Assembly: GCF_001426375.1 (NCBI RefSeq)
Contig: NZ_LMEO01000012.1
Coordinates: 62,001 to 126,000, forward strand
Reading direction: 5' to 3'
DNA length: 64,000 nt
Origin: Paenibacillus sp. Root444D2
GTDB lineage: Bacteria; Bacillota; Bacilli; Paenibacillales; NBRC-103111
The first letter of the stretch is position 1. Every line of letters starts with the position of its first letter. Positions 24,741-32,403 of the stretch are shown in pieces. The position numbers and the translations under genes are program-made. The notes beneath the pieces were generated by a model. The model had not been told where the DNA came from. It worked only from the letters and a program-made list of their open reading frames with translations, and did not search any database.

Positions 24741-26219
24741 TTAGCCAGCAGGTACAGCCTGTTGTATCATCGGGTTCATAGGCGTATTCGGGTTTTCCTT
24801 CATTTGTTTAAGCATCGCATCGCCCTGGGTTTGCCATTGCTTGAGCGCTTCGCGAGCTGTCGTTTTCCCTTGAAGGACATTCATAAACTGAGTATGACCA
24901 ATTTCTTGTACCTGATAAATGTTAGGATTAGTGCGATAAATTTTCGTGTTATTATCCATTGGAGCTGGTGTCACATTGTAGAAAGCTTCCATATGGAAGT
25001 CCAATCCATCTTTGGGCTTCAAATATTTGGAGCGGGCAACCAAGTTATAGGAGCTATGAGATTTCAATTTTGCCCAATCCTCGCCATTAATGAATTTTAT
25101 GAATTTCCAAGCATCATCAGGGTTTTGCGCTTTGGCATTTATACCCATAATACCATTCATATAGATGGATCCGCCAACACCTTTTGCTTCCGGATGGGAT
25201 GGGATCGTTACGACATCCCATTCGATTGGTGTATAGCCTTTAAAATTGGCTGCATTTTTGTTAGCATTCGCAAGCTGTTGAATTTGACCATAATTGATAA
25301 TCGCCATAGCCAATCGGCCTGACATGAAATCATCATACGCAAAAGGGTTATTTTGATCATACTGACGGTTCATTTGCTTTTGCGGATCCATCATCTCTGG
25401 GAACACTTTTTCTTTTTGCATCTGAGCCATTTTTGTCCAAACTTTTTCCCATTGGTCCGTATCCACCGTCATTTTCTCACCGGCATCATCAAACATTTTC
25501 AATTGCAGTGGAGCTGTGTACATTTGCATGCCATAGAACAAATCTCCGCCTTGAGATTGCGTTGTAAAGGAGAAACCATTGATTCGACTCTCTCCTTCCC
25601 CTTTAACAAGGCGTTTGGAAAGATCGAAAGTTTCATCCCATGTCATCCCATCCTTCGGAAAATCGACTCCCGCATCTGTGAACATTTTCTTGTTATAAAT
25701 GAGTGCCGAAGAGCTGAATGTCGGAGCAAGTGCGTAAAGCTTCCCGCCGCCTGCATTTTTCATGCCATCGATAACCGCCGGAACGATTCCTGCGGTGTCG
25801 AATTTATCTTTCGTTATTCGTTGATCCAGCTGTGTGAGCATGTTGCTTTCAATCATTTCCGGCAGCTGTTCATATCCAAGCATAACCACATCCGGCGGAT
25901 TATCACCCTGCATCACTTCCTTCAGCTTCTCCATTGGATCGGGCATTTTCTCTCCAGGTTGAATGTTGCCATAGCGGTACTTCTCATCCATCGTTGGAAT
26001 CATTTCAATCTTAATATTGGGATTGGCGAATTCAAATATTTCGGTGAATTGTTGTCTGAAATACTCATCATCACCTCCGTACATCATAGAAGTCGCGATC
26101 TTAAGCACGCGCTCCTGTTTATCATCGGTTTTTTCCCCTTTGGTACAAGCAACAGCTAGTGGAGCTACCATAACCAGTGTTAGGGTTGTAGCAAGCATTT
26201 TACGCGATAACTTTTTCAT
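24741..26219 (-). CDS. Family 1 extracellular solute-binding lipoprotein
   Basis: A 492-residue substrate-binding protein. The signal peptide ends in a lipobox (AVAC, Cys25). The mature protein has the two-lobe family-1 (sugar-type) pattern: RVLKIATSMMYGG, LKEVMQGDNPPDVVMLGYEQLPEMI, YALAPTFSSSALIYNKKMFTDAGVD, WDETFDLSKRLV and AWKFIKFINGEDWAK. Such proteins normally serve MalFG-type importers, but no such permease is near: the ATG overlaps the stop of the ABC ATPase gene by 4 bp, so it is translationally coupled to a MacB/FtsX-type exporter set. It may be a sensor or cargo-binding part of that machine. Confidence 0.88.
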   Translation of the reverse strand: MKKLSRKMLATTLTLVMVAPLAVACTKGEKTDDKQERVLKIATSMMYGGDDEYFRQQFTEIFEFANPNIKIEMIPTMDEKYRYGNIQPGEKMPDPMEKLKEVMQGDNPPDVVMLGYEQLPEMIESNMLTQLDQRITKDKFDTAGIVPAVIDGMKNAGGGKLYALAPTFSSSALIYNKKMFTDAGVDFPKDGMTWDETFDLSKRLVKGEGESRINGFSFTTQSQGGDLFYGMQMYTAPLQLKMFDDAGEKMTVDTDQWEKVWTKMAQMQKEKVFPEMMDPQKQMNRQYDQNNPFAYDDFMSGRLAMAIINYGQIQQLANANKNAANFKGYTPIEWDVVTIPSHPEAKGVGGSIYMNGIMGINAKAQNPDDAWKFIKFINGEDWAKLKSHSSYNLVARSKYLKPKDGLDFHMEAFYNVTPAPMDNNTKIYRTNPNIYQVQEIGHTQFMNVLQGKTTAREALKQWQTQGDAMLKQMKENPNTPMNPMIQQAVPAG

Positions 26220-27148
26220 TTTGATTTTCCTCCAACGGTTTGTGAATTTGATTCCATTCGTTCGTTATCTTCACTCGTAGATAAATCTTTCGGTGCTTTA
26301 ATCATAATTTTCTCGCCGTCAAACTCCATCGTAGCTTTACCGTCAATCTGCAGTGCGTTCAAGTAGGCCTTCGGAACCTGCAACCGTCCCGCACGGTCTA
26401 GAACCACATATTCCTCATGGTCTTCACTTGTGAGCCCAGCCGATGTTCCATCAAGCGTCGAAAACGAAGGATTGCGGGCAATAAACTCCGAACTTGTCAT
26501 ACCGTCTCGAATGGCAACGACTCGCCCTACTTTGCCTGCCATGGACATATCATGGGTAACAATGACAATCGTCACTCCCAATTCTTTATTCAGCCGTTGG
26601 AAAATAGAAAGAATCATATCCGCCGTCTTCGTATCCACCGACCCCGTTGGTTCATCCGCTAGCAGCAAACGCGGACGGTTTGCAAGCGAAATCGCAATAG
26701 CCACGCGCTGTTGTTCCCCACCTGACAGTTCTTGCAGCTTGTTATTCAAGCGGTGGCTGAGGCCCACCCATTCAAGCAACTGTTTCGCGTAGACAGGGTC
26801 ATAGTTCCCGCTGAGCATCATTGGCATTTCCACATTCTCGAGCGCGGTGAGGTAAGAGACAAGATTGCGCGCATTATTTTGCCAGATGAAGCCGACCGTA
26901 TGTCGTTTGTAATCAACCAGCTGCCTATCAGTAATCTTCAGTAAATCCCAATCGCCGACTTTCACTTGACCTGCAGAGGGGCGATCAAGCCCTCCTAATA
27001 TGTTCAGCAATGTGGACTTGCCGCTTCCGCTATTCCCGATAATGGCCATAAGCTCACCGGCATCGATCTGAATGTTTAGCCCTTGCAAAGCGACAACTTC
27101 AATCTCGTCTGTTTTATAAATTTTGACTAAGCCTTCGCAAGTAATCAC
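26216..27148 (-). CDS. ABC ATPase with C-terminal AbrB-like domain
   Basis: A 310-residue protein. Residues 1-220 are a LolD/MacB-type ATPase: Walker A GNSGSGKST (38-46), Q90, signature LSGGE (141-145), Walker B LLLADEP (161-167), switch His199. After a linker, residues about 246-288 (YVVLDRAGRLQVPKAYLNAL then a strand ending EKIMIKAP) match the SpoVT/AbrB swapped-hairpin pattern (xxDxxGRxxIPxxxRxxLxI...). That domain normally binds DNA as a dimer or acts in dimerisation; it is unusual on an ABC ATPase. The gene lies 1 bp from the permease gene and overlaps the solute-binding gene. Confidence 0.85.
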   Translation of the reverse strand: MITCEGLVKIYKTDEIEVVALQGLNIQIDAGELMAIIGNSGSGKSTLLNILGGLDRPSAGQVKVGDWDLLKITDRQLVDYKRHTVGFIWQNNARNLVSYLTALENVEMPMMLSGNYDPVYAKQLLEWVGLSHRLNNKLQELSGGEQQRVAIAISLANRPRLLLADEPTGSVDTKTADMILSIFQRLNKELGVTIVIVTHDMSMAGKVGRVVAIRDGMTSSEFIARNPSFSTLDGTSAGLTSEDHEEYVVLDRAGRLQVPKAYLNALQIDGKATMEFDGEKIMIKAPKDLSTSEDNERMESNSQTVGGKSK

Positions 27149-27149
27149 G

Positions 27150-30077
27150 CTATTTCTCCTCTCCCAGCTTCACAGCCTGATGAACGCGCAGCCTTCTAAT
27201 GTGTAAGAACAGCAGCAGTGCCCCTGTTATCATCATGAAAGCAACCACGAAATATAGCTGATAGGTGTCTTTGGAATCGAAAACAACTCGGAACGGCGGC
27301 ACCTGCGTCTTCACATTCTGGGAAGTTTGAAGGAAGGGCAGGAAGAAATAACTCGTTAATTTACCAATTCCGATGCCTAACGCGATGGACAACCCAGCTG
27401 TAAAGCCTTGCTCAAGGAGCAGCATGCCAGTCAATTGTTTGCGGGAAAGCCCCATGGCGCGAAGCACCCCAAACTGTACAACTCTGCTGGATAAATTGAA
27501 GAACCAATACAGCATATAGCCGATTAAGGACACGATCACAGAGACAAGAAAGCCCAGGCTAAGAATGCCAAAGACGCCGCCTCTTGCTGGAAGCTTCTTC
27601 TGAACAATAAGCTCGTTACGTACATCCTTTACGGAGGCTAGCTCAATCCCTTTGGCTTGCAGAGTTGCAACAATCGGTGCAACTTTAGCGTCAGGTTTCA
27701 TTTTGAGCCATACTTCATAGGGAGTAGTAGGTGCCTGATCGTATATGTAATCCAAATTTGCTATGAAAAATGGAGCCTGATCCGGATATTGACTCGGCCA
27801 ATATGGCAGGATACCAACAATCACGAATTCCACAGGTTGCTGACCGATGGTTATCGAAAGCAGATCACCCGCTTTAAGCGCATATTTACTTGCATAATTC
27901 GAAGGTATAATGACAGCTTGCTCATAGCTCCCGAGCAAATTCAAGTATTGATTCGGATGAGCTGGAAATAAATCGGGTCGGAACCAAGCAACTTTAGCAA
28001 AATCGGCATTATCGATTCCCATGATCATTCCCTGACCGGTTGATTTACCAGAAACAACAACGTTTCCTTTCATTTGCAAAACTCTGGCCGCAGCCTGGAC
28101 GCCCTCAAGATCACGGAACATTTGAAAAGGCGGCTCGACGTAACGAATCTTGGAGGGTGCCTCCTCTCCAGGTTTCGGACCACCTTGACCTTGGCCTCCA
28201 CCCGCTCCAGAGCCACCGCTGCCACCGTTATTACCTCCGGCACCAGATGTCCCGCCCCCCTGAGCTCCACCGCCGCTTTTCCCTGCGTTCGGATCCTTCG
28301 GCAGTTCGTCTGAGAATCCTTCCCATACGGTTTGCAGCACAACATCGGTACCATATTGATACATGATCCTCTCCGTCGAGTTCAGATCGATCGTACGTGC
28401 AGCCGAAGAATTGTACACGCCTAGGCCGAGCGTAAGAATGAGCAGAAGCATGAGCGGGTAGTAGGATTTGGCTGAGCGTGAAAGCTGAACAAGCGTCAAG
28501 TATAGCGGCACGGGAAGGAATTTCCGTCCAAGCCAGCCGAACAATCGCAGCAACCACGGAAAAATGCGCAGAAAGAAAAGTCCTAGCGCAAAGATCGAGA
28601 GTGCTGGAACGAAAAACAGCAGCGGATGAACCTGTAATTGATCGGTCGTTAGCCCTGTTTGTACGGACAATACTTGGCGTTGATCAAATAAGTAGAAGCC
28701 GTAGCCAACAAGTCCTAACAGTACGATATCGATGAACCACCGCTGCCATAGTGGCGAGCGATCTGACCTTGCGAGCTGCTGCTTATAGTTGACGATCGAA
28801 GATCTTGCGAAAAGGACAGCTGGAATCACACTGGCAAGAATCGCAATCAGAACTGCGAGCCCGCCGTAAAGCATCGCCTCATTCGTAAAACTAACAGGAA
28901 TCGATTTACGATCAACGAACGTTAGAAATCCGCTGGAAGAGCCGATACTTTTGGCCATGAACCAGCCCATGAAGGGTCCAATCAGCAGTGCAATCGCCCC
29001 AAGTAATAAACCTTCCAGAAAGTATATTCCCACAATCTGCTTCGTACTGCCCCCACGGCTTCGCAGGATGGCAATCACACCACGCTGTCGATCAAGCGAT
29101 TGTCTGGCATTCATCACAATGTAGTAGAAAACCATCGCAATCATTGGTGCCGCTAATGTGAATAATAAAATCTGCATCTGTAGACTTTGAGCTTTAAATT
29201 CAGTAAGAATCGGTTTAAACGAAACATCTACCTTTGTATTCTTGAGTTTTTGGAACAAATCGATATCCAGACGCTCCAAACGGTTCTCAAGTGGCGATAA
29301 TTGACTGGTTTGGATATTCCGCAGATCGAATGCATAATACCAATTGGCGAGTTGAAGCGGAATCTTCTTCTCCGTCAACAACGTTTTCATGAAAACATCA
29401 TCATGAATAATAAGTGCGTTTACTAACCCTTCTAAGCCTTGAAACCAATAAGCACTCGTTTCACTTTTGGGTTTGAAGGAACCAACGATCTTCACTTTTA
29501 ACAATTGACTCCCGCCTGCACCCGAGACCGAATAACTGAATATATCCCCTACATGCAGATCGTTTCGAAACAAAGCTTCTTCTAGGACCACAGCTTCCAA
29601 TATCCCATTTTGCACTTGCCCAGAAGCCATCTGGCCGATTGACCATTCAACCTGATCGGTTAATCCGCTTAATGTCGTTAATGTCATTTGTCGACGTTTA
29701 CTAGGGTCTGCTTTTGTCCCATTTGCGGGAGTTAGCTGCGCTCCTTTGATGGTATAGCTTCTTGCATAGGTCTGTAATGGAAAGCCAACATCTTTCGGAA
29801 TTTCATCTTGTATATACACATTGACGTCATTGAGCTCTGTAAGCCCTGCACGTTCTGTCCCAACAGCTTGATAGCGCATGAGCAATGAGCCTGCTGGAAG
29901 TCCCTCGCTCTTTTCTTCTAAAGATTTGGCGACGACTCGCTTCAGTGACCCATCGGCATACATCGGAATGCTCGTGGTAAAAGCAACAGCCATCACTAGT
30001 CCAAGCAAGGTGCTGAGCGTTAGCCAGCGGGTATTCCACATTTTCCGAAATAAAAACCGCAGCATCGGCATGGACAT
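27150..30077 (-). CDS. FtsX/MacB-type ABC permease, 975 residues
   Basis: A very large FtsX-like permease: N-terminal helix at about 18-40, a large outside domain (about 45-300), a first FtsX core (about 300-420), two or three further helices (about 440-545), a second outside domain (about 560-835) and a second FtsX core at the C-terminus (about 840-965). A Gly-rich, low-complexity insert lies at about 596-642. This double-FtsX layout is typical of exporters or mechanotransmitters that act on lipids, lipoproteins or peptides at the outer face. Its ATG overlaps the adaptor stop by one base (TAATG). Confidence 0.88.
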   Translation of the reverse strand: MSMPMLRFLFRKMWNTRWLTLSTLLGLVMAVAFTTSIPMYADGSLKRVVAKSLEEKSEGLPAGSLLMRYQAVGTERAGLTELNDVNVYIQDEIPKDVGFPLQTYARSYTIKGAQLTPANGTKADPSKRRQMTLTTLSGLTDQVEWSIGQMASGQVQNGILEAVVLEEALFRNDLHVGDIFSYSVSGAGGSQLLKVKIVGSFKPKSETSAYWFQGLEGLVNALIIHDDVFMKTLLTEKKIPLQLANWYYAFDLRNIQTSQLSPLENRLERLDIDLFQKLKNTKVDVSFKPILTEFKAQSLQMQILLFTLAAPMIAMVFYYIVMNARQSLDRQRGVIAILRSRGGSTKQIVGIYFLEGLLLGAIALLIGPFMGWFMAKSIGSSSGFLTFVDRKSIPVSFTNEAMLYGGLAVLIAILASVIPAVLFARSSIVNYKQQLARSDRSPLWQRWFIDIVLLGLVGYGFYLFDQRQVLSVQTGLTTDQLQVHPLLFFVPALSIFALGLFFLRIFPWLLRLFGWLGRKFLPVPLYLTLVQLSRSAKSYYPLMLLLILTLGLGVYNSSAARTIDLNSTERIMYQYGTDVVLQTVWEGFSDELPKDPNAGKSGGGAQGGGTSGAGGNNGGSGGSGAGGGQGQGGPKPGEEAPSKIRYVEPPFQMFRDLEGVQAAARVLQMKGNVVVSGKSTGQGMIMGIDNADFAKVAWFRPDLFPAHPNQYLNLLGSYEQAVIIPSNYASKYALKAGDLLSITIGQQPVEFVIVGILPYWPSQYPDQAPFFIANLDYIYDQAPTTPYEVWLKMKPDAKVAPIVATLQAKGIELASVKDVRNELIVQKKLPARGGVFGILSLGFLVSVIVSLIGYMLYWFFNLSSRVVQFGVLRAMGLSRKQLTGMLLLEQGFTAGLSIALGIGIGKLTSYFFLPFLQTSQNVKTQVPPFRVVFDSKDTYQLYFVVAFMMITGALLLFLHIRRLRVHQAVKLGEEK

Positions 30078-31135
30078 TAGCGACCCACTACTTTCTGTCC
30101 AGCTGTGAGACCTTTTACAATCTCCACATCCGTTGACGTCTGCTGACCAATTTCCACGTCCACTTCCTTCTTATTTCCTTGATTATCAATGACTTGGACA
30201 TAATTCCGACCCGAATACGAGCGAAGTGCAGCCAGAGGGATCGTCGTGGCGTTTTCTTTTCTTTGTGTAATAATCGTGACACTTAGCGGTGTTCCTCGAT
30301 TCAGCCCTTTCGGAAACTCACTAAGCTGAACGACCAAATAATTATCGATCGTGTCCTGCTCACCTTGCCCACCTTGACCAGGAAACCCGCCGTTATTATT
30401 GTTGTTGTTTCCAGCTTGCGGATTCGGAAGCTGCTTCACTTTCCCTTTGTGCTGGCCGGCAGAATTAATATCTACCTGCACATCCATGCCAATAGCTACT
30501 TTCTTCGCATCATCTGCACTAATACTTGCGGCCACAGTTAGTTCATTCAAATCAGCGAGAGTCGCAACGGATTCTCCGGACTTCACGGTATCGCCTTTCT
30601 TGGCTGTTACAGTGACAATGGTTCCGCTGAACGGAGCGAGCAGCTGCGCTTTACCAACTTGTGTTTCAAGCTTGGTCAGTTCTTCACGCTTCAACTCAAA
30701 ATCAATCTTGGCCTGCTCGATTTGCTCAGGCGACATTTCATCCGCTTTACGTAGTGTTTCGATCATCGTAAGCTCATCCTTACGAGTTTGAAGCTTCTTT
30801 CGCTTCAGATCGCTCGCCATATCCGATACATCAAGCTCCGCGATCGGCTGCCCTTTTTCCACGGAATCCCCATTCTTCACAAGAATGGCACTGATCCGTT
30901 TGGCGGACATATCTTCGGAGAAAAACAGCTTCTCCTCTTGCAAAGCCATTAAACGCCCACTCCCTCTCACTTTCGTTTCAAGGGTTTCCGTTTTCACCGT
31001 GTATTCGGGCTTTTTGGAAAGCTTAGGTGGATTAATCGTCGGAAGCGATTCTTCTTCCTGCTCCATAGGCAAAAGTGAACACCCAGACGCAAATAGTATT
31101 GTTGAACATACAAGAAGTGCAGCTAATGGCTTCAT
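30077..31135 (-). CDS. MacA/HlyD-type adaptor lipoprotein
   Basis: A 352-residue adaptor with a lipobox (FASGC, Cys19). A lipoyl half with GRLMALQEEKLFFSEDMSAKR and VEKGQPIAELDVSD is followed by a short coiled-coil hairpin (about 105-155), the second lipoyl half (LLAPFSGTIVTVTAKKGDTVKSG) and a beta-barrel region that contains an Asn/Gly-rich insert (NPQAGNNNNNN, near 245-265). It should join the ABC permease to outside parts. Start at 31135, eight bases after the stop of the ATPase gene, is chosen by the signal peptide; the ribosome site there is weak, and an upstream ATG at 31180 is an alternative. Confidence 0.85.
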   Translation of the reverse strand: MKPLAALLVCSTILFASGCSLLPMEQEEESLPTINPPKLSKKPEYTVKTETLETKVRGSGRLMALQEEKLFFSEDMSAKRISAILVKNGDSVEKGQPIAELDVSDMASDLKRKKLQTRKDELTMIETLRKADEMSPEQIEQAKIDFELKREELTKLETQVGKAQLLAPFSGTIVTVTAKKGDTVKSGESVATLADLNELTVAASISADDAKKVAIGMDVQVDINSAGQHKGKVKQLPNPQAGNNNNNNGGFPGQGGQGEQDTIDNYLVVQLSEFPKGLNRGTPLSVTIITQRKENATTIPLAALRSYSGRNYVQVIDNQGNKKEVDVEIGQQTSTDVEIVKGLTAGQKVVGR

Positions 31136-31142
31136 CGTCCAA

Positions 31143-31913
31143 TTACGTGACGAATCTTCCGTCCACCATTTCGTAAACATGATCGGCAACCTCCAAAATT
31201 GTAGGGTCATGTGTTGTCATACATATCGTGACTTGCTCTGCTTTCATAATGCTGCGGAAAACGGACATAATCTGCGCCCCCATTTGCGAATCCAGCTCAG
31301 CTGTAGGCTCATCCGCCAAAATAAGGGAAGGCCGATGCGCAATCGCCTTTGCAATCGCCACACGCTGCTGCTCACCACCGGAGAGCTCATACGGACGATG
31401 GTGCATCCGCTTGCCAAGCCCAACGAGTTCCAAGCAATGCTTCACTCGCTCTTTCCACTGGGAACGCGGAATACCTGCCATTCGCAGCGCTAGCTCGACA
31501 TTTTCCCAAGCAGACAGCAAAGGCATTAAAGCATAAGATTGAAAGATAAAACCAATTTCCTTGCGACGTATCAACGTCCGTTCATCGTCACTGCTGAGAT
31601 GAAAGGCATGCTCTTGAAACAAAATCTCCCCCTCATTCGGCTGATCAAGCCCCCCAATTAAATTAAGCAGCGTTGTTTTCCCGGAGCCGGATCGGCCTTT
31701 GAGCATGACAAGCTGCAGCGGTTTGAGCTCCATCTCAATCCCTTTCAGTACCTCTAACTTCTGGCCTCCAACTTGAAAGGAGCGGTGTACACCACTGACC
31801 GTTAATAACGGAGAATGAAGTTGGCTGTGACGAAAAGAGCGTTCATCAGAATGCGGCTCCTCATCGATAGCCAAAGCGTCAATTGCGCTTCTTTTGCGAA
31901 ACCAGCTTGCCAT
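31143..31913 (-). CDS. ABC ATPase of MacB/LolD type
   Basis: A 256-residue ATPase with Walker A GRSGSGKTT (73-81), the Q-loop FIFQSY, signature LSGGE (177-181), Walker B LILADEP (197-203) and switch His235. About 35 extra residues precede the ATPase core and are rich in charged residues and Ser/His. It is the first gene of the envelope operon; AAAGGAAG precedes the ATG. With the second ATPase at 26216 it gives the operon two different ATPases for one permease, so the pair may act as a heterodimer or serve different steps. Confidence 0.88.
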   Translation of the reverse strand: MASWFRKRSAIDALAIDEEPHSDERSFRHSQLHSPLLTVSGVHRSFQVGGQKLEVLKGIEMELKPLQLVMLKGRSGSGKTTLLNLIGGLDQPNEGEILFQEHAFHLSSDDERTLIRRKEIGFIFQSYALMPLLSAWENVELALRMAGIPRSQWKERVKHCLELVGLGKRMHHRPYELSGGEQQRVAIAKAIAHRPSLILADEPTAELDSQMGAQIMSVFRSIMKAEQVTICMTTHDPTILEVADHVYEMVDGRFVT

Positions 31914-31991
31914 TTGGTATAACTTCCTTTCATTTCCAAACTGTATGTATGATAAAATAGACGGCAGATCTTTCCAAAAGGTTTCATGAAA

Positions 31992-32008
31992 CTGAAAATT
32001 TCCTGAAA
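31992..32008 (-). promoter_or_regulatory. Pair of 11-bp-spaced TTTCAG repeats upstream of the ABC operon
   Basis: CTGAAA (TTTCAG on the gene strand) at 31992 and 32003, 11 bp apart, beside a 12-bp palindrome GTTTCATGAAAC at 31981-31992. They lie between the short leader ORF and the first ATPase gene, so they act either as a protein site or as an RNA structure. Confidence 0.35.
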
Positions 32009-32042
32009 GCTTTTTGACGATGTATCCGTTTGTATGAATCTA

Positions 32043-32114
32043 TTAAAATATACTATGAAATGGAAAATATATCCATACATCGAATTGCCTATTTATAATA
32101 GCTCCGCTTCTCAT
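32043..32114 (-). CDS. Possible 23-residue leader peptide of the ABC operon
   Basis: A short frame MRSGAIINRQFDVWIYFPFHSIF with a near-ideal ribosome site (GAAGGAGG, 8 nt before the ATG). It ends about 130 bp before the first ATPase gene on the same strand. The aromatic, hydrophobic C-terminus resembles stalling-type leader peptides, or the product could be a small membrane-active peptide. Without conservation data it remains a candidate. Confidence 0.45.
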   Translation of the reverse strand: MRSGAIINRQFDVWIYFPFHSIF

Positions 32115-32285
32115 CGCTATTTCCTCCTTCATCCTTATATTTGTAGGATAAAGCAGTTTTTTTAAGAAAAAAGCAGGGCAAATATAAAGTTTTTCTTAAA
32201 TTATTGCAGTAGACGAACTTCAAACAGTGTTCGTTATTGCCTGTATGACGACCATCCCGGATACTTGATAACCGTTAATATCTAC
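32115..32285. other. Intergenic region between divergent operons
   Basis: A/T-rich region carrying the upstream parts of the ABC operon (minus) and the ger operon (plus). Apart from the leader ORF and the candidate SigG boxes I see nothing definite. Confidence 0.4.
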
Positions 32286-32314
32286 GAATAGACCTTCATT
32301 TTCATAGCATATCC
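32286..32314 (+). promoter_or_regulatory. Candidate SigG promoter of the ger operon
   Basis: GAATA at 32286, 17-bp spacer, then CATATCC at 32308. The -10 departs from CATWHTA at two positions, but forespore SigG control is usual for gerA-type operons. Confidence 0.4.
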
Positions 32315-32403
32315 ATACTGGAATAATCATGCATCTAATCCAATTCAGAGGGAATAATAATATCGATCGAATTTCCGTTATGAATTGGGGAGGGCAATCT
32401 ACA

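Noticed and set aside
24723-26159. Long plus-strand frames opposite the solute-binding protein gene
   Set aside because: Low-complexity His/Phe-rich translations without ribosome sites, antisense to a clear family-1 binding protein.
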